In this document: positions 9,428-18,224 of the stretch, piece by piece
How the letters are laid out: each line of letters opens with the position of its first letter
Numbering within the stretch: the first letter of the stretch is position 1
DNA from: Kovacikia minuta CCNUW1
GTDB lineage: Bacteria > Cyanobacteriota > Cyanobacteriia > Leptolyngbyales > Leptolyngbyaceae
Direction of reading: 5' to 3'
Length of the DNA: 64,000 nucleotides
Assembly (NCBI RefSeq): GCF_020091585.1
Contig: NZ_CP083583.1
Coordinates: forward strand, 372,001 to 436,000
The notes under the pieces: generated by a model
Told to the model about the DNA's origin: nothing
The model's input: only the letters and a program-made list of their open reading frames with translations
Databases searched by the model: none
Program-made: the position numbers and the translations under genes

Positions 9428-10457
9428 GGGGTGAAATACAGACGGTTAGCCCCCATTGCTGGCGGTAATACATGAGGGCAGGCAGTTGATAGCACAGGGA
9501 TTTGCCCCCCCCTGTGGGCATGAGAATCAGAGGATTCTTTCCTGAGATAATGGCTTGAACGGCTTCTTCTTGGGGCGGGCGGAAGCATTTAATGTCAAAT
9601 TCTTTGAAATAGGGCTGATAGGTCAATCCTTCTGGAGTGACGGGCAACAGCGCATCTAATACGGTTTGAGAGTCGGGAAGATGGTTGAGCCAGATTGAAG
9701 GGGCTTGGCTGGTTTGGGCGGCGTGTCGCTCGTGATTCCAAGCAAGTAAGGCTGCAAGGGTGAATCGGTGATCAAAACTAAAACGGGCTGCACCTGATGG
9801 AGCGGGTTGCCAGAGCTGCATGAGATAGCCCTGATCCATCCCGGTGGTGGCAGTTTGGGGTAGGTCGGTGTAATCCGGGGGCACTGTCGCTTGCCAATCA
9901 AGGTTTTGAAAGAGTTGTTGATAGGCGCGATCGCCAGGTTCGTTGCCACAGGTCAGTAGCCAAACATAAGCCTGTCGTAGGGACTCTGGTTTCTCTAGAA
10001 GGGTTTGCAGAATGCGTTCCAGTAAGAAACGGGTTGCTCTGGCATCCTCAAGGGGATCGTTGCTGGCGTAATCGCTTAACTTGTAGTCTTTTTGAAGCTT
10101 GTGGGAGGGTTCCAGGGGAAAGGCAAGAACGGATAGCTCTAAGGTATCGAGCAGGAGCAGATCGTTGAGTTCAGACCATTGACGAATCAGATAGCGGCGA
10201 TCGAAACGGCGAATGTTATGCCCACAGAGCAACCCACCTGTTTGTTGAAGATGAAGGAGCTGTTGTTGGATTTCGATCGCCCGATCGGGTTGAACCTTGA
10301 GCGCATGGGTAGGGGATAGGAGACCAAAGCAATGAATTTGCTCTTCAGCATTTACTTCTAAATCTAAATAACTGTAGGTATCTAGAGTGCCATTCAGGTT
10401 AGAGTCCATAGCGTTAGCTTTTTCTCCCTTAGTTTTCGAGCGCGAATTCAATCCCAT
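9354..10457 (-). CDS. DEDD exonuclease plus RecQ N-terminus (5' part of the fusion helicase)
   Basis: Residues 25-200 carry a DnaQ-like DEDD 3'-5' exonuclease: YLDLEVN (D-x-E), GHNIRRFDRRYL, and NDPLEDARATRFLL supplying the last acidic residue. From about residue 290 the RecQ helicase begins (RPPQEEAVQAIISG, LMPTGGGKSLCYQLPAL). The frame goes wrong at ISP: in the other frame ISPVQALMEDQV completes RecQ motif Ia. One extra C in a CCCC run (minus strand) explains this, and residues after ISP in this frame are nonsense. The start is taken at 10457; an ATG at 10409 (MDSNLNGT) is equally plausible. With the next gene it forms an exonuclease-RecQ-UvrD architecture. Confidence 0.88.
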   Translation of the reverse strand: MGLNSRSKTKGEKANAMDSNLNGTLDTYSYLDLEVNAEEQIHCFGLLSPTHALKVQPDRAIEIQQQLLHLQQTGGLLCGHNIRRFDRRYLIRQWSELNDLLLLDTLELSVLAFPLEPSHKLQKDYKLSDYASNDPLEDARATRFLLERILQTLLEKPESLRQAYVWLLTCGNEPGDRAYQQLFQNLDWQATVPPDYTDLPQTATTGMDQGYLMQLWQPAPSGAARFSFDHRFTLAALLAWNHERHAAQTSQAPSIWLNHLPDSQTVLDALLPVTPEGLTYQPYFKEFDIKCFRPPQEEAVQAIISGKNPLILMPTGGGKSLCYQLPALMYYRQQWGLTVCISPRASLDGRSGCRFRIRRIELFYLHQ

Positions 10458-10530
10458 CGCTATGTATTCTGTCCGGGTGCAGCATGCGGTCTTAGACCCT
10501 GGAACCTTTTGAAGCTAGGGTTCCCCATAC

Positions 10531-10550
10531 ATCTTGCACCATTCTCAACA
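10531..10550. repeat. Solitary IS701-type terminal sequence
   Basis: ATCTTGCACCATTCTCAA is the same as the left end of the IS701-like element at 35630. Here there is no transposase beside it, so it is a solo end or a fossil. It runs directly into the dispersed repeat at 10556. Confidence 0.45.
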
Positions 10551-10555
10551 GGGGC

Positions 10556-10628
10556 AGAGAAACCGGGTTTCTAAACCCAATATTAAGGATTTCACGCATT
10601 GATTCTCGCAAGCAACCCGGTTTCTGAG
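10556..10628 (-). repeat. Dispersed palindromic repeat, inverted copy of the 20682 repeat
   Basis: GAAACCGGGTTTCTAAACCC, then GGATTTCACGCATTGATTC and CAAGCAACCCGGTTTCT, is the reverse complement of the unit that is triplicated at 20682-20924. Its ends (AGAAACCGGGTTTCT) are themselves palindromic. Confidence 0.7.
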
Positions 10629-10813
10629 ACTGCTGCAATTAATTGTCTCTCGCAATCGCTGGACGATTCCTGTTACTTGACTGATGCTCTGCGGATGGTC
10701 ACGGCCCAAGTATTTCCATAAGGGGAGAAATAGTTTTTAGAGATTAAGCCTAGATAAAGTTCACTGGATTTACAGTTCAACAAAATGAAGGTGATGTTCT
10801 AGATATGTTGTTC

Positions 10814-10856
10814 GGGTGCTGTAGAGACGTTCCGCCGGAACGTCTCTACAGCACCC
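10814..10856. repeat. 43-bp perfect palindrome upstream of hsdR
   Basis: GGGTGCTGTAGAGACGTTCCG (10814-10834), a single centre base, and the exact complement (10836-10856) form a 21-bp stem. The GTAGAGACGTTCCG core is a frequent cyanobacterial repeat. It lies in the hsdR 5' region, about 150 bases before the start. The remaining bases of 10458-11008 show no gene. Confidence 0.7.
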
Positions 10857-11008
10857 ACAGATCTGAAACACGACCCAAAATGAAGCCAAGCTCCACGAAA
10901 CCTGTAATTTCAACGCTGACTTTAGTTGATGAGTTAAAACCGGATTTGGAATGGGGACTCTAGAAGAGGGAATTAGTTCCTCGCCCTACTTGTATTCAAA
11001 TCCGCAGC

Positions 11009-14000
11009 ATGCCAGCATCCCCCAACTTTGAATTCCTCAGGATTCATGACCCGCAACTTGTCAGGCTTGGGAGCTTGGCAGAGCGGTATTTCGCAGATGA
11101 TCCCAATACCTGCCTGATTAAGTTACGGCAATTTGGCGAGGTACTGGCGCAGCTCACTGCTGCAAAAATGGGGATGTATACCGATTCATCGGAAACGCAG
11201 GTGGTGTTGTTGCGGCGGTTACGGGATCGGGGGGTGTTGAAAGGTGATGTCGATCGACTTTTCCATGAGCTGCGCAGAGTTGGCAATGATGCAACCCACG
11301 AATTAGCAGGCAACCAGCGCAGTGCTCTAAGTAGCCTTAAGTACGCCCGCGAATTGGGGCTTTGGTTCCATCGGGTATTTTCTGGAAATCGCACCTTCGA
11401 TCCGGGTCCCTTCATTCCACCTCCAGATCCTAAAACTGAAACACAAGCGCTGAAGACTGAGTTAGAACAACTCCGGCAAGAGGCTCGGAGCAGACTTTCA
11501 GCCGTAGAAGCGGCTCAAGCACTGGCGCAAGCAGAAGCGCAACGACGGTTAGCGGCTGAGGAATTAGCACAGGAAACCGAAGCAAAATTTCAAGAGCTAC
11601 AGAGCCATCTAACACAAATCCAGGCTCAAGCCGCCACCACTTCCCAGCAGACGATTCAGCAGACGATCGCCCAGGCTCAGGTTGCCGAGACTCAAATTAT
11701 CCTGGATGAACGGGAAACCCGACGGCTGATTGATGCTCAACTGCGGGCGGCTGGATGGGAAGTCGATTCAGAGCAATTAACTTATCAAAATGGGACTCGA
11801 CCCCAGAAGGGGAAGAATTTGGCGATCGCGGAATGGCCCACAGCAGCAGGACGAGCAGACTATGCCCTCTTTGTTGGGCTTCAAGTGATTGCCGTGGTTG
11901 AGGCAAAACGTCAAAGTACGGATGTGGCAGAAGGGGCACTGAATCAGGCAAAACGCTACAGCCGCAGTTATGAAATCAAAGGGGATGAAAGCCTATTGGG
12001 TGGCCCCTGGGGGGACTACAAGGTTCCCTTTGTCTTTGCTACGAATGGGCGACCGTTTCTTCAGCAGTTGCGGACGAAGAGTGGCATCTGGTTCTGTGAC
12101 CTGCGCCATCCTGACAATCTGCGGCGTCCTTTGCAGACCTGGTATAGCCCGCAGGGATTGATGGCAACATTGGCTCAGGATGTGGAGCAGGCACACACCA
12201 GACTTGCCGAGGAGGGCTTTAACTATGGGTTGGCGCTGCGGGACTATCAGATTCGAGCCATTCGGGCAGTTGAGCAAGCTTTAGCAGAAGATCAGCGATC
12301 GCTCCTGCTGGCGATGGCAACGGGCACCGGGAAAACGAAAACCTGTATTGCTCTGGTCTATCGGTTGCTCAAGACCAAGCGATTTCGACGGATTCTGTTC
12401 CTGGTCGATCGCACGGCGCTGGGGGAACAGGCTGCCAATGCCTTGAAAGATTCCCGCATGGAAAGCCTCCAAACTTTTGCGGACATCTTTGAAATCAAGG
12501 AGATGGACGCAGCCACCCCCGATGCTGATACGAAGGTACAGATTACGACGGTGCAGGGGTTGGTAAAGCGCATCCTCTATCCTGCTGATGGGTCAACGGT
12601 TCCGACCGCGGACCAGTACGACTGCATTGTGGTGGATGAATGCCATCGAGGGTATTTGCTCGATCGGGAGTTGAGCGACACGGAGCTAACGTTTCGGGAC
12701 TTTGGCGATTACGTCTCCAAATACCGTCGGGTCCTGGAGCAATTTGATGCGGTCAAAATTGGACTTACCGCGACGCCCGCCCTCCACACGACCCAAATCT
12801 TTGGGGAACCCGTCTTCACCTACAGCTACCGGGAGGCGGTAGTGGATGGGTGGCTCATTGACCACGAACCACCCCATCAAATCATCACGGCACTGTCCGA
12901 GGATGGCATCAACTGGAATCCCGGTGAGGAGATGGAGTTTTTCGATCCCCAAACAGGGCAGCTAGACCTGGTGCATGCGCCGGATGAGGTGAAATTTGAG
13001 GTTGACCAGTTCAATCGGCGGGTCGTTACAGAGGAATTCAACCGGGTCGTGTGCGAGGAACTGGCAAAGTCCATCGACCCCTCGATTCCGGAACTGGGGA
13101 AAACGCTGATTTTCTGTGCCACGGACACCCACGCCGATATGGTGGTTGACCAGTTGCGAAAGGCACTGGCTGACCTTTATGGCAGCGTTGAGGATGAAGC
13201 AGTTGCCAAGATTACAGGCAATGCCGATAAACCGCTGCAACTCATTCGGCAGTTTCGCAATGAGGTGAATCCCAGAATTGCGGTAACGGTAGACCTGCTG
13301 ACCACAGGCATCGATGTACCGGAAATCTGCAATCTGGTCTTTATTCGACGGGTGAACTCGCGGATTCTCTATGAGCAAATGCTGGGGCGAGCGACCCGGC
13401 GCTGCGATGGAATTGGCAAGGAATCCTTTCGTGTCTTTGATGCGGTGAAACTGTATGAGGCGATCGCTCCGGTCTCGACCATGAAACCCGTGGTTGTGAA
13501 TCCCAGTATTTCCTTTACCCAGTTAGTCGAGGAACTGGAAACAGTTACCGAGCCAGCCGCAGTGGAAAGTATTGTGGAGCAGCTACTGGCAAAACTTCAG
13601 CGGAAGCGGCGACATTTGAGCAACGATAGCCAAGATCAGGTAGAAACCCTGGCTGGAATGCCGTTACAAGAAGTTATTGACCACTTGAAGCAGAGTAACC
13701 CCCAACAAGTGCAGGCATGGCTACGGGAACGGAAGCAAATTGCCCAGATTCTGGACCACAAGGATGGAGGAAAGGAGCCGCTGATCATCTCCTACCATCA
13801 GGATGAGTTGCGTCGGGTGGAGCGGGGCTATGGTGTCGCCGAGAATGGGCAGCCCTACGGTAAACCGGAAGATTACCTCGACAGCTTCAAAGCTTTTCTT
13901 CAGAACAATCAGAATCAAATTGCGGCTTTAACCGTTGTGGTTCAGCGCCCCCGCGACCTGACGCGCCAGCAATTGAAGGAGTTGAGGATTTTGCTGGACA

Positions 14001-14371
14001 ATGCCGGATACTCAGAAATGATGCTGCGATCGGCGTGGCGTGATTCCACCAATGAGGACATTGCCGCTTCCATCATCGGCTTTATCCGGCAGGCAGCATT
14101 GGGAGATGCCTTGATTCCCTACAACGATCGCGTCGATCGCGCCTTAAAGAAAATCCTCGCCAGTCAAAACTGGACTCCACCCCAGCGGAAGTGGTTAGAG
14201 CGAATTGGCAAGCAATTGAAGGTTGAGGTGATTGTCGATCGGGAATCGCTGGACAATGGTGAGTTTAAAACTCAAGGGGGTGGATTCGATCGACTCAACA
14301 AACTGTTCAACGGTCAGCTAGAGACGATCTTGGGGGAGATTCGCGATCGCCTCTGGCAGGATGTAGGTTAG
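11009..14371 (+). CDS. hsdR: Type I restriction enzyme, restriction/translocation subunit HsdR
   Basis: This 1120-residue protein begins with a DUF4145-like helical region (residues 1-120), then a Gln/Ala-rich coiled coil (145-235). The nuclease domain follows (GRADYALF near 280, then VVEAKRQ near 297, the D and ExK of a PD-(D/E)XK site). The superfamily 2 translocase has Walker A MATGTGKTKT (about 435), VVDECHRG (about 541), GLTATP, and a second RecA lobe ending QMLGRATRR (about 790). The C-terminal region resembles the EcoEI-type R-subunit tail. It cleaves DNA lacking the host methyl mark after ATP-driven translocation, with HsdM and HsdS, which follow on the same strand 1.6 kb and 3.9 kb downstream. 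The two halves are separated by toxin-type genes. Confidence 0.95.
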   Translation: MPASPNFEFLRIHDPQLVRLGSLAERYFADDPNTCLIKLRQFGEVLAQLTAAKMGMYTDSSETQVVLLRRLRDRGVLKGDVDRLFHELRRVGNDATHELAGNQRSALSSLKYARELGLWFHRVFSGNRTFDPGPFIPPPDPKTETQALKTELEQLRQEARSRLSAVEAAQALAQAEAQRRLAAEELAQETEAKFQELQSHLTQIQAQAATTSQQTIQQTIAQAQVAETQIILDERETRRLIDAQLRAAGWEVDSEQLTYQNGTRPQKGKNLAIAEWPTAAGRADYALFVGLQVIAVVEAKRQSTDVAEGALNQAKRYSRSYEIKGDESLLGGPWGDYKVPFVFATNGRPFLQQLRTKSGIWFCDLRHPDNLRRPLQTWYSPQGLMATLAQDVEQAHTRLAEEGFNYGLALRDYQIRAIRAVEQALAEDQRSLLLAMATGTGKTKTCIALVYRLLKTKRFRRILFLVDRTALGEQAANALKDSRMESLQTFADIFEIKEMDAATPDADTKVQITTVQGLVKRILYPADGSTVPTADQYDCIVVDECHRGYLLDRELSDTELTFRDFGDYVSKYRRVLEQFDAVKIGLTATPALHTTQIFGEPVFTYSYREAVVDGWLIDHEPPHQIITALSEDGINWNPGEEMEFFDPQTGQLDLVHAPDEVKFEVDQFNRRVVTEEFNRVVCEELAKSIDPSIPELGKTLIFCATDTHADMVVDQLRKALADLYGSVEDEAVAKITGNADKPLQLIRQFRNEVNPRIAVTVDLLTTGIDVPEICNLVFIRRVNSRILYEQMLGRATRRCDGIGKESFRVFDAVKLYEAIAPVSTMKPVVVNPSISFTQLVEELETVTEPAAVESIVEQLLAKLQRKRRHLSNDSQDQVETLAGMPLQEVIDHLKQSNPQQVQAWLRERKQIAQILDHKDGGKEPLIISYHQDELRRVERGYGVAENGQPYGKPEDYLDSFKAFLQNNQNQIAALTVVVQRPRDLTRQQLKELRILLDNAGYSEMMLRSAWRDSTNEDIAASIIGFIRQAALGDALIPYNDRVDRALKKILASQNWTPPQRKWLERIGKQLKVEVIVDRESLDNGEFKTQGGGFDRLNKLFNGQLETILGEIRDRLWQDVG

Positions 14372-14387
14372 AGCTTCAAAAGCTGAT

Positions 14388-14888
14388 TCAACTCCAGTTA
14401 AACACACGGATATTGTTGAAGTTCACTGTATCAATCCCTTGGCTTTGGAGATGAACTGCAAGCTTTAAATCATCTGTCAAAACAAGGTACTGATTTTGAG
14501 TAACTTCAAGAATTCCACAATCCGTTAATCCAAAACGAACAAACTCTGAGCGACCAACAACAGTTCTACTATCGACATAATTTTCATCGAACAAAGACAT
14601 ACTAGCAGCAAATATCTGGAGGCACTTTGAGCGTTCTGGTTCTCCTAGTTGGTTACTCAAACTATTCACCTCAGTTAAGACATTTGGCGTTGTCACTCTT
14701 TTGGGGAAGAAGCGAATGATTTCCAGGAGGATATCATAGTCTTCAGGCACAAATTTTTCCGTTCGGTTAAACTTTGAAATTCTGTCCCGGTTGACACTGC
14801 CAACAAAATAGAGAAGCAAAATGTTCGTATCAATCAGTACTCCTTTCTGCCAATATTGAGCAAAGAGAGAACGGATGTTATCGCTCAT
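14388..14888 (-). CDS. PIN-domain protein, probable toxin-type RNase
   Basis: The acidic PIN site is complete: GVLIDTNILLL (Asp), TPNVLTEVNSL (Glu), FGLTDCGILEV (Asp) and YLVLTDDLKL (Asp). PIN proteins of this size are Mg-dependent RNases. The gene overlaps its upstream partner by 4 bases (ATGA at 14885-14888), the usual arrangement of an antitoxin-toxin operon. It faces hsdR tail to tail, with 16 bases between stops. The partner is not a classical antitoxin, so toxin function is inferred from fold and arrangement. Confidence 0.82.
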   Translation of the reverse strand: MSDNIRSLFAQYWQKGVLIDTNILLLYFVGSVNRDRISKFNRTEKFVPEDYDILLEIIRFFPKRVTTPNVLTEVNSLSNQLGEPERSKCLQIFAASMSLFDENYVDSRTVVGRSEFVRFGLTDCGILEVTQNQYLVLTDDLKLAVHLQSQGIDTVNFNNIRVFNWS

Positions 14889-15178
14889 ACGGCTCTGATT
14901 TTCATCGCTTCGACTTCTCCTGTTTCAGAGTTAACTCTGAATAACTTATATTCTCTTTTGAACGTTTGCTTAGGACGAGATGGGGAGGCTAATAATTCCT
15001 CCAGTTGACTCCGGTTTTTAACGGGCAAATCGTAGCCTAATGTGATTAACCAGGAGGTTTTATCATCTGACAACTCGACTTCCTCCAACCTCAAGTCCTC
15101 TAGTTTTCCCCCCATCGTATCTTGGAGAAATTGGAGGTATTGGTAGGCAGCACTAACAGCAGCTTTCACGTCGATCAT
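14885..15178 (-). CDS. Small conserved-looking protein, partner of the PIN gene
   Basis: This 97-residue acidic-to-basic protein (MIDVKAAVSAAYQYLQFLQ start) contains EVELSDDKTSWLITLGYDLP and ends YKLFRVNSETGEVEAMKIRAV, reminiscent of small alpha/beta PepSY-like domains. I do not recognise a DNA-binding motif. Its stop overlaps the PIN-gene start, so the two are co-translated and it could be a non-canonical antitoxin. That role is inference. Confidence 0.72.
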   Translation of the reverse strand: MIDVKAAVSAAYQYLQFLQDTMGGKLEDLRLEEVELSDDKTSWLITLGYDLPVKNRSQLEELLASPSRPKQTFKREYKLFRVNSETGEVEAMKIRAV

Positions 15179-15269
15179 GAGCTTTACTGAGGATGGGGCT
15201 GAATTAGCTGATAGTTCCAGGGTATCAATTAGCGGCTAAGATAGCCATATTAATAGCCATCTAAACTCT

Positions 15270-15560
15270 ATGCCAGAATCCTTGCCCCAATATTCTATTG
15301 CCCAGGCGCGTGATCAGTTGACTCAACTGGTTCATCAGGTCGAGCAGGGTAGCCCTGTGGAACTTACTCGGCGAGGGAAACGGGTTGCTGTGATTATTTC
15401 AGCAGAGGAATATGATCGCATGTTTCCCGCCAAGCCTGATTTTTGGACAGGGTTGGTCAAGTTTCGTGAACGATTAGCCGCAGAAAATATTGAAATCGAT
15501 CCGGATGAAGTATTTAAGGATGTCCGAGATCGATCGCCAGGACGCGATGTGAAGCTATGA
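15270..15560 (+). CDS. Phd/YefM-type antitoxin
   Basis: The N-terminal half (SIAQARDQLTQLVHQV, then GSPVELTRRGKRVAVIIS, then AEEYDRM) is the Phd/YefM fold, which binds the operator as a dimer; the charged C-terminal tail (FRERLAAENIEIDPDEVF) would neutralise the toxin. The stop overlaps the start of the PIN gene (15557). The gene sits between hsdR and hsdM. Autoregulation of its own promoter, upstream in 15179-15269, is typical of the family. Confidence 0.88.
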   Translation: MPESLPQYSIAQARDQLTQLVHQVEQGSPVELTRRGKRVAVIISAEEYDRMFPAKPDFWTGLVKFRERLAAENIEIDPDEVFKDVRDRSPGRDVKL

Positions 15561-15982
15561 ACGTTCCTCGTTTCTTGCTGGACACCACCATTCTTTCCGA
15601 AGCCCCTAGACCTCAACCAAATCAATTTGTGATGAGGAAATTAGAGCAGTACAGCCAAAATATTGCCACTGCAACCGTCGTTTTTCATGAGTTGATGTTT
15701 GGCTGTTATCGCTTGCCACCCTCAAGACGACAACAGGAATTGGAGGAGTATATTGCCTCGCTGCTGGCGAAATCAATTCCAATCTTTTCTTATGATCTCA
15801 CTGCGGCACAGTGGCATGCTTCAGAACGAGCAAGGCTTGTGAATTTGGGACGTACCCCACCTTATATTGATGGGCAAATTGCGGCGATCGCTGCCGTCAA
15901 TGACCTGATACTGATCACCAACAACACGGCAGACTATGCCGATTTTCAAAATCTTCAACTCGAAAACTGGTTTGAATCATGA
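15557..15982 (+). CDS. VapC-type PIN RNase toxin
   Basis: The PIN site is visible as LLDTTILSE (Asp), VVFHELMFG (Glu) and YIDGQIAAIA (Asp), then LILITNNTADYADF. VapC toxins cut tRNA or rRNA and stop translation. The start overlaps the antitoxin stop by 4 bases and its own TGA overlaps the hsdM ATG (15979-15982). Toxin, antitoxin and methylase therefore look translationally coupled, which would tie loss of the methylase operon to toxin release. Confidence 0.88.
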   Translation: MNVPRFLLDTTILSEAPRPQPNQFVMRKLEQYSQNIATATVVFHELMFGCYRLPPSRRQQELEEYIASLLAKSIPIFSYDLTAAQWHASERARLVNLGRTPPYIDGQIAAIAAVNDLILITNNTADYADFQNLQLENWFES

Positions 15983-17451
15983 CTGCGACAACCGACATTG
16001 TTCAAAAGCTCTGGAACCTCTGCCATGTCCTGCGGGATGATGGCATCACCTACCTGCAATACGTTACTGAGTTGACCTACCTGCTGTTTCTCAAGATGAT
16101 GCAGGAGACAAATCAGGAGAATCAGTTGCCGGAGGGCTACCGCTGGGGCGATCTGGTGAGTAAGGATGGGGTAGAGCAACTGACCTTTTATCGGGCAGCG
16201 TTGTTGCATCTGGGTTCGGAGGAAGCCGCACCACGGGTACAGGCAATTTTTGCCAACGCGCAGACGGCATTAAAGCAGCCGCGCATCCTCAAGAAGCTGG
16301 TGCAGAGTATTGATGAGCTGGACTGGTATTCGGCAAAGGAAGAAGGGTTGGGCGACCTGTATGAGGGGTTGCTGGAGAAGAATGCCAGCGAGAAAAAGTC
16401 GGGGGCAGGGCAGTACTTCACCCCCAGACCGTTGATTGATTGCATGGTGGCATTGATGCAGCCACAACCGGGGGAACTGGTGCAAGATCCAGCAGCGGGA
16501 ACGGGTGGTTTTTTGATTGCCGCCGATCGCGACATCAAAAAGCGTACCGATGATTTGTTCGACTTGAGTGAGGCGGAGCAGTCATTCCAGCGGCATCAGG
16601 CGTTTTATGGGATTGAATTGGTGCAGGATGCCCATCGGTTGTTGCTGATGAACATGATGCTGCATGGGATTGAGGGAGCGGTGACGCTGGGCGATACGCT
16701 CTCACCGGATGGGCAGCGGTTGGCTAAGGCGAATGTGATTTTGACGAATCCGCCCTTTGGGACGAAGAAGGGGGGTGGGTTGCCGTCGCGGGATGACTTT
16801 ACCTATCCCACCTCGAACAAGCAGTTGGCGTTTTTGCAGCACATCTATCGCAGTCTGAAACCAGGTGGACGGGCAGCCGTGGTGTTGCCGGATAACGTGC
16901 TGTTTGAGGATGGACAAGGGCGATCGATCCGGGCTGACCTGATGGACAAGTGCAACTTGCATACCATCCTGCGACTGCCGACGGGTATTTTCTACGCGCA
17001 AGGAGTAAAGACGAATGTGCTGTTCTTCCAGCGGGGTACGACGGAAAAGGGGAACACGAAGGCGGTTTGGATTTACGACATGCGAACCAATATGCCCAGC
17101 TTTGGGAAGCGCATTCCGTTGACGCGCGAACACTTTCAATCGTTTGGGCAGTGCTATGGGGATGACCCGAACGGGAACAGCCCACGAGTTGATCAGGGGG
17201 AAGAAGGACGGTTCCGCTGTTTCACGCGCGAGCAGATTATCAAACGGGGTGAAAACCTGGATATTTCCTGGCTGCGGGATGAGAGTTTGCAGTCGGGGGA
17301 TGACCTGCCGGAACCGGAGGTCATCGCCACCGAGATTATGGAGAAGCTGCGGATTGCGACGAAGGAGATGGAGGCGCTGATGGTGCTACTGGAAGGGGAG
17401 GAGGCAGCAGAAGCGGTGAGTGCGTCAGTCGGATTGCCAACCGTAGAATAG
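15979..17451 (+). CDS. hsdM: Type I modification methylase subunit HsdM
   Basis: This 490-residue N6-adenine methyltransferase has a helical HsdM_N domain (residues 1-140), then the SAM-binding motif I QDPAAGTGGFLIAADRD (about 169) and the catalytic motif IV LTNPPFGTKKGGG (about 257). It modifies the site specified by HsdS and is required by HsdR for cutting. The length is normal for the family. The start overlaps the stop of a VapC-type gene. HsdS follows after another antitoxin-PIN pair. Confidence 0.96.
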   Translation: MTATTDIVQKLWNLCHVLRDDGITYLQYVTELTYLLFLKMMQETNQENQLPEGYRWGDLVSKDGVEQLTFYRAALLHLGSEEAAPRVQAIFANAQTALKQPRILKKLVQSIDELDWYSAKEEGLGDLYEGLLEKNASEKKSGAGQYFTPRPLIDCMVALMQPQPGELVQDPAAGTGGFLIAADRDIKKRTDDLFDLSEAEQSFQRHQAFYGIELVQDAHRLLLMNMMLHGIEGAVTLGDTLSPDGQRLAKANVILTNPPFGTKKGGGLPSRDDFTYPTSNKQLAFLQHIYRSLKPGGRAAVVLPDNVLFEDGQGRSIRADLMDKCNLHTILRLPTGIFYAQGVKTNVLFFQRGTTEKGNTKAVWIYDMRTNMPSFGKRIPLTREHFQSFGQCYGDDPNGNSPRVDQGEEGRFRCFTREQIIKRGENLDISWLRDESLQSGDDLPEPEVIATEIMEKLRIATKEMEALMVLLEGEEAAEAVSASVGLPTVE

Positions 17452-17490
17452 GTAGATTCGCGATCGCGTGTTGTCAGAAGTGATTTACCT

Positions 17491-17550
17491 ATGACTGAGC
17501 GATCACGATTAGAGTTTTTGCAGGCTATTCAGGGAGGAAATGAAGGATGA
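17491..17550 (+). CDS. Possible 19-residue leader peptide
   Basis: A short frame, MTERSRLEFLQAIQGGNEG, starts at 17491. Its TGA overlaps the ATG of the next gene (ATGA at 17547), and the ribosome binding site GGAGG for that gene lies inside it. It could be a coupling leader or simply a fragment. Confidence 0.25.
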   Translation: MTERSRLEFLQAIQGGNEG

Positions 17551-17765
17551 CAACAGAGGAAAGAGCGATCGCGGCACTCAAAACACTGCCACCAGATAAA
17601 CAGCAAGAAGCACTGGACTTTATTGAGTTTTTGCAGATGAAGCTTCAGCAACCTTTAGAACGAGAGGTTTCTGTTTTAGAGGCAGCGGGTGATTTAATCG
17701 GTGCTGTCGAAGGTCCCGGTGATCTGTCTACAAATCCTAAATATATGGAAGGATTTGGTCTGTAA
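17547..17765 (+). CDS. DUF2281-type putative antitoxin
   Basis: The 72-residue protein starts with ERAIAALKTLPPDKQQEALDFIEFL, which is the DUF2281 pattern of small antitoxin-like proteins, followed by an acidic, Gly-rich tail (EGPGDLSTNPKYMEGFGL). A good ribosome binding site (GGAGG, 8 bases upstream) precedes it, and its stop overlaps the PIN-gene start (17765). It is the second antitoxin-toxin pair between the genes of the restriction system on this strand. Confidence 0.82.
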   Translation: MTTEERAIAALKTLPPDKQQEALDFIEFLQMKLQQPLEREVSVLEAAGDLIGAVEGPGDLSTNPKYMEGFGL

Positions 17766-18187
17766 TGCGACGACAGGTAATTGTGGATACAGGAGTTTTA
17801 GTGGCTGCAATTGATCGCCGTGATGCGTTTCATGAGTGGGCAAAAACAGAATTAGCAACCATTGAAAAGCCGTTGCTAACTTGTGAAGCCGCGATCACGG
17901 AAACCTACTTTTTATTGCAGAACGTTTATGGAGGACGTGAAGCGATCGTGGCGTGGCTAGAAACAGGATTGGTTAGAATTGCTTTTTCCTTAGGTGATGA
18001 GTTGCAGCAAGTGGGGCAGTTATTGAAACAATATGAATCTGTGCCAATGTCATTAGCAGATGGATGCTTGGTACGCATGGCAGAGCAATTCTCCACTAGT
18101 TCTATCCTGACCCTGGATAGCGATTTTAGAATCTATCGCAAAGAACGGAATCAACCAATTCCGGTCATCATGCCAGTTGAGCGTTAG
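17765..18187 (+). CDS. PIN-domain RNase, toxin of a DUF2281-PIN pair
   Basis: The four acidic positions of the PIN site are present: VIVDTGVLVAAID, CEAAITETYFLL, PMSLADGCLV and ILTLDSDFRIYR. The length (140 residues) fits the family. It is co-transcribed with the DUF2281 gene upstream and lies 37 bases before the likely hsdS start, so it shares the restriction operon. Confidence 0.87.
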   Translation: MRRQVIVDTGVLVAAIDRRDAFHEWAKTELATIEKPLLTCEAAITETYFLLQNVYGGREAIVAWLETGLVRIAFSLGDELQQVGQLLKQYESVPMSLADGCLVRMAEQFSTSSILTLDSDFRIYRKERNQPIPVIMPVER

Positions 18188-18224
18188 TCGCAATACCAAG
18201 GACGAAGGACAAAGGACAACTGCC

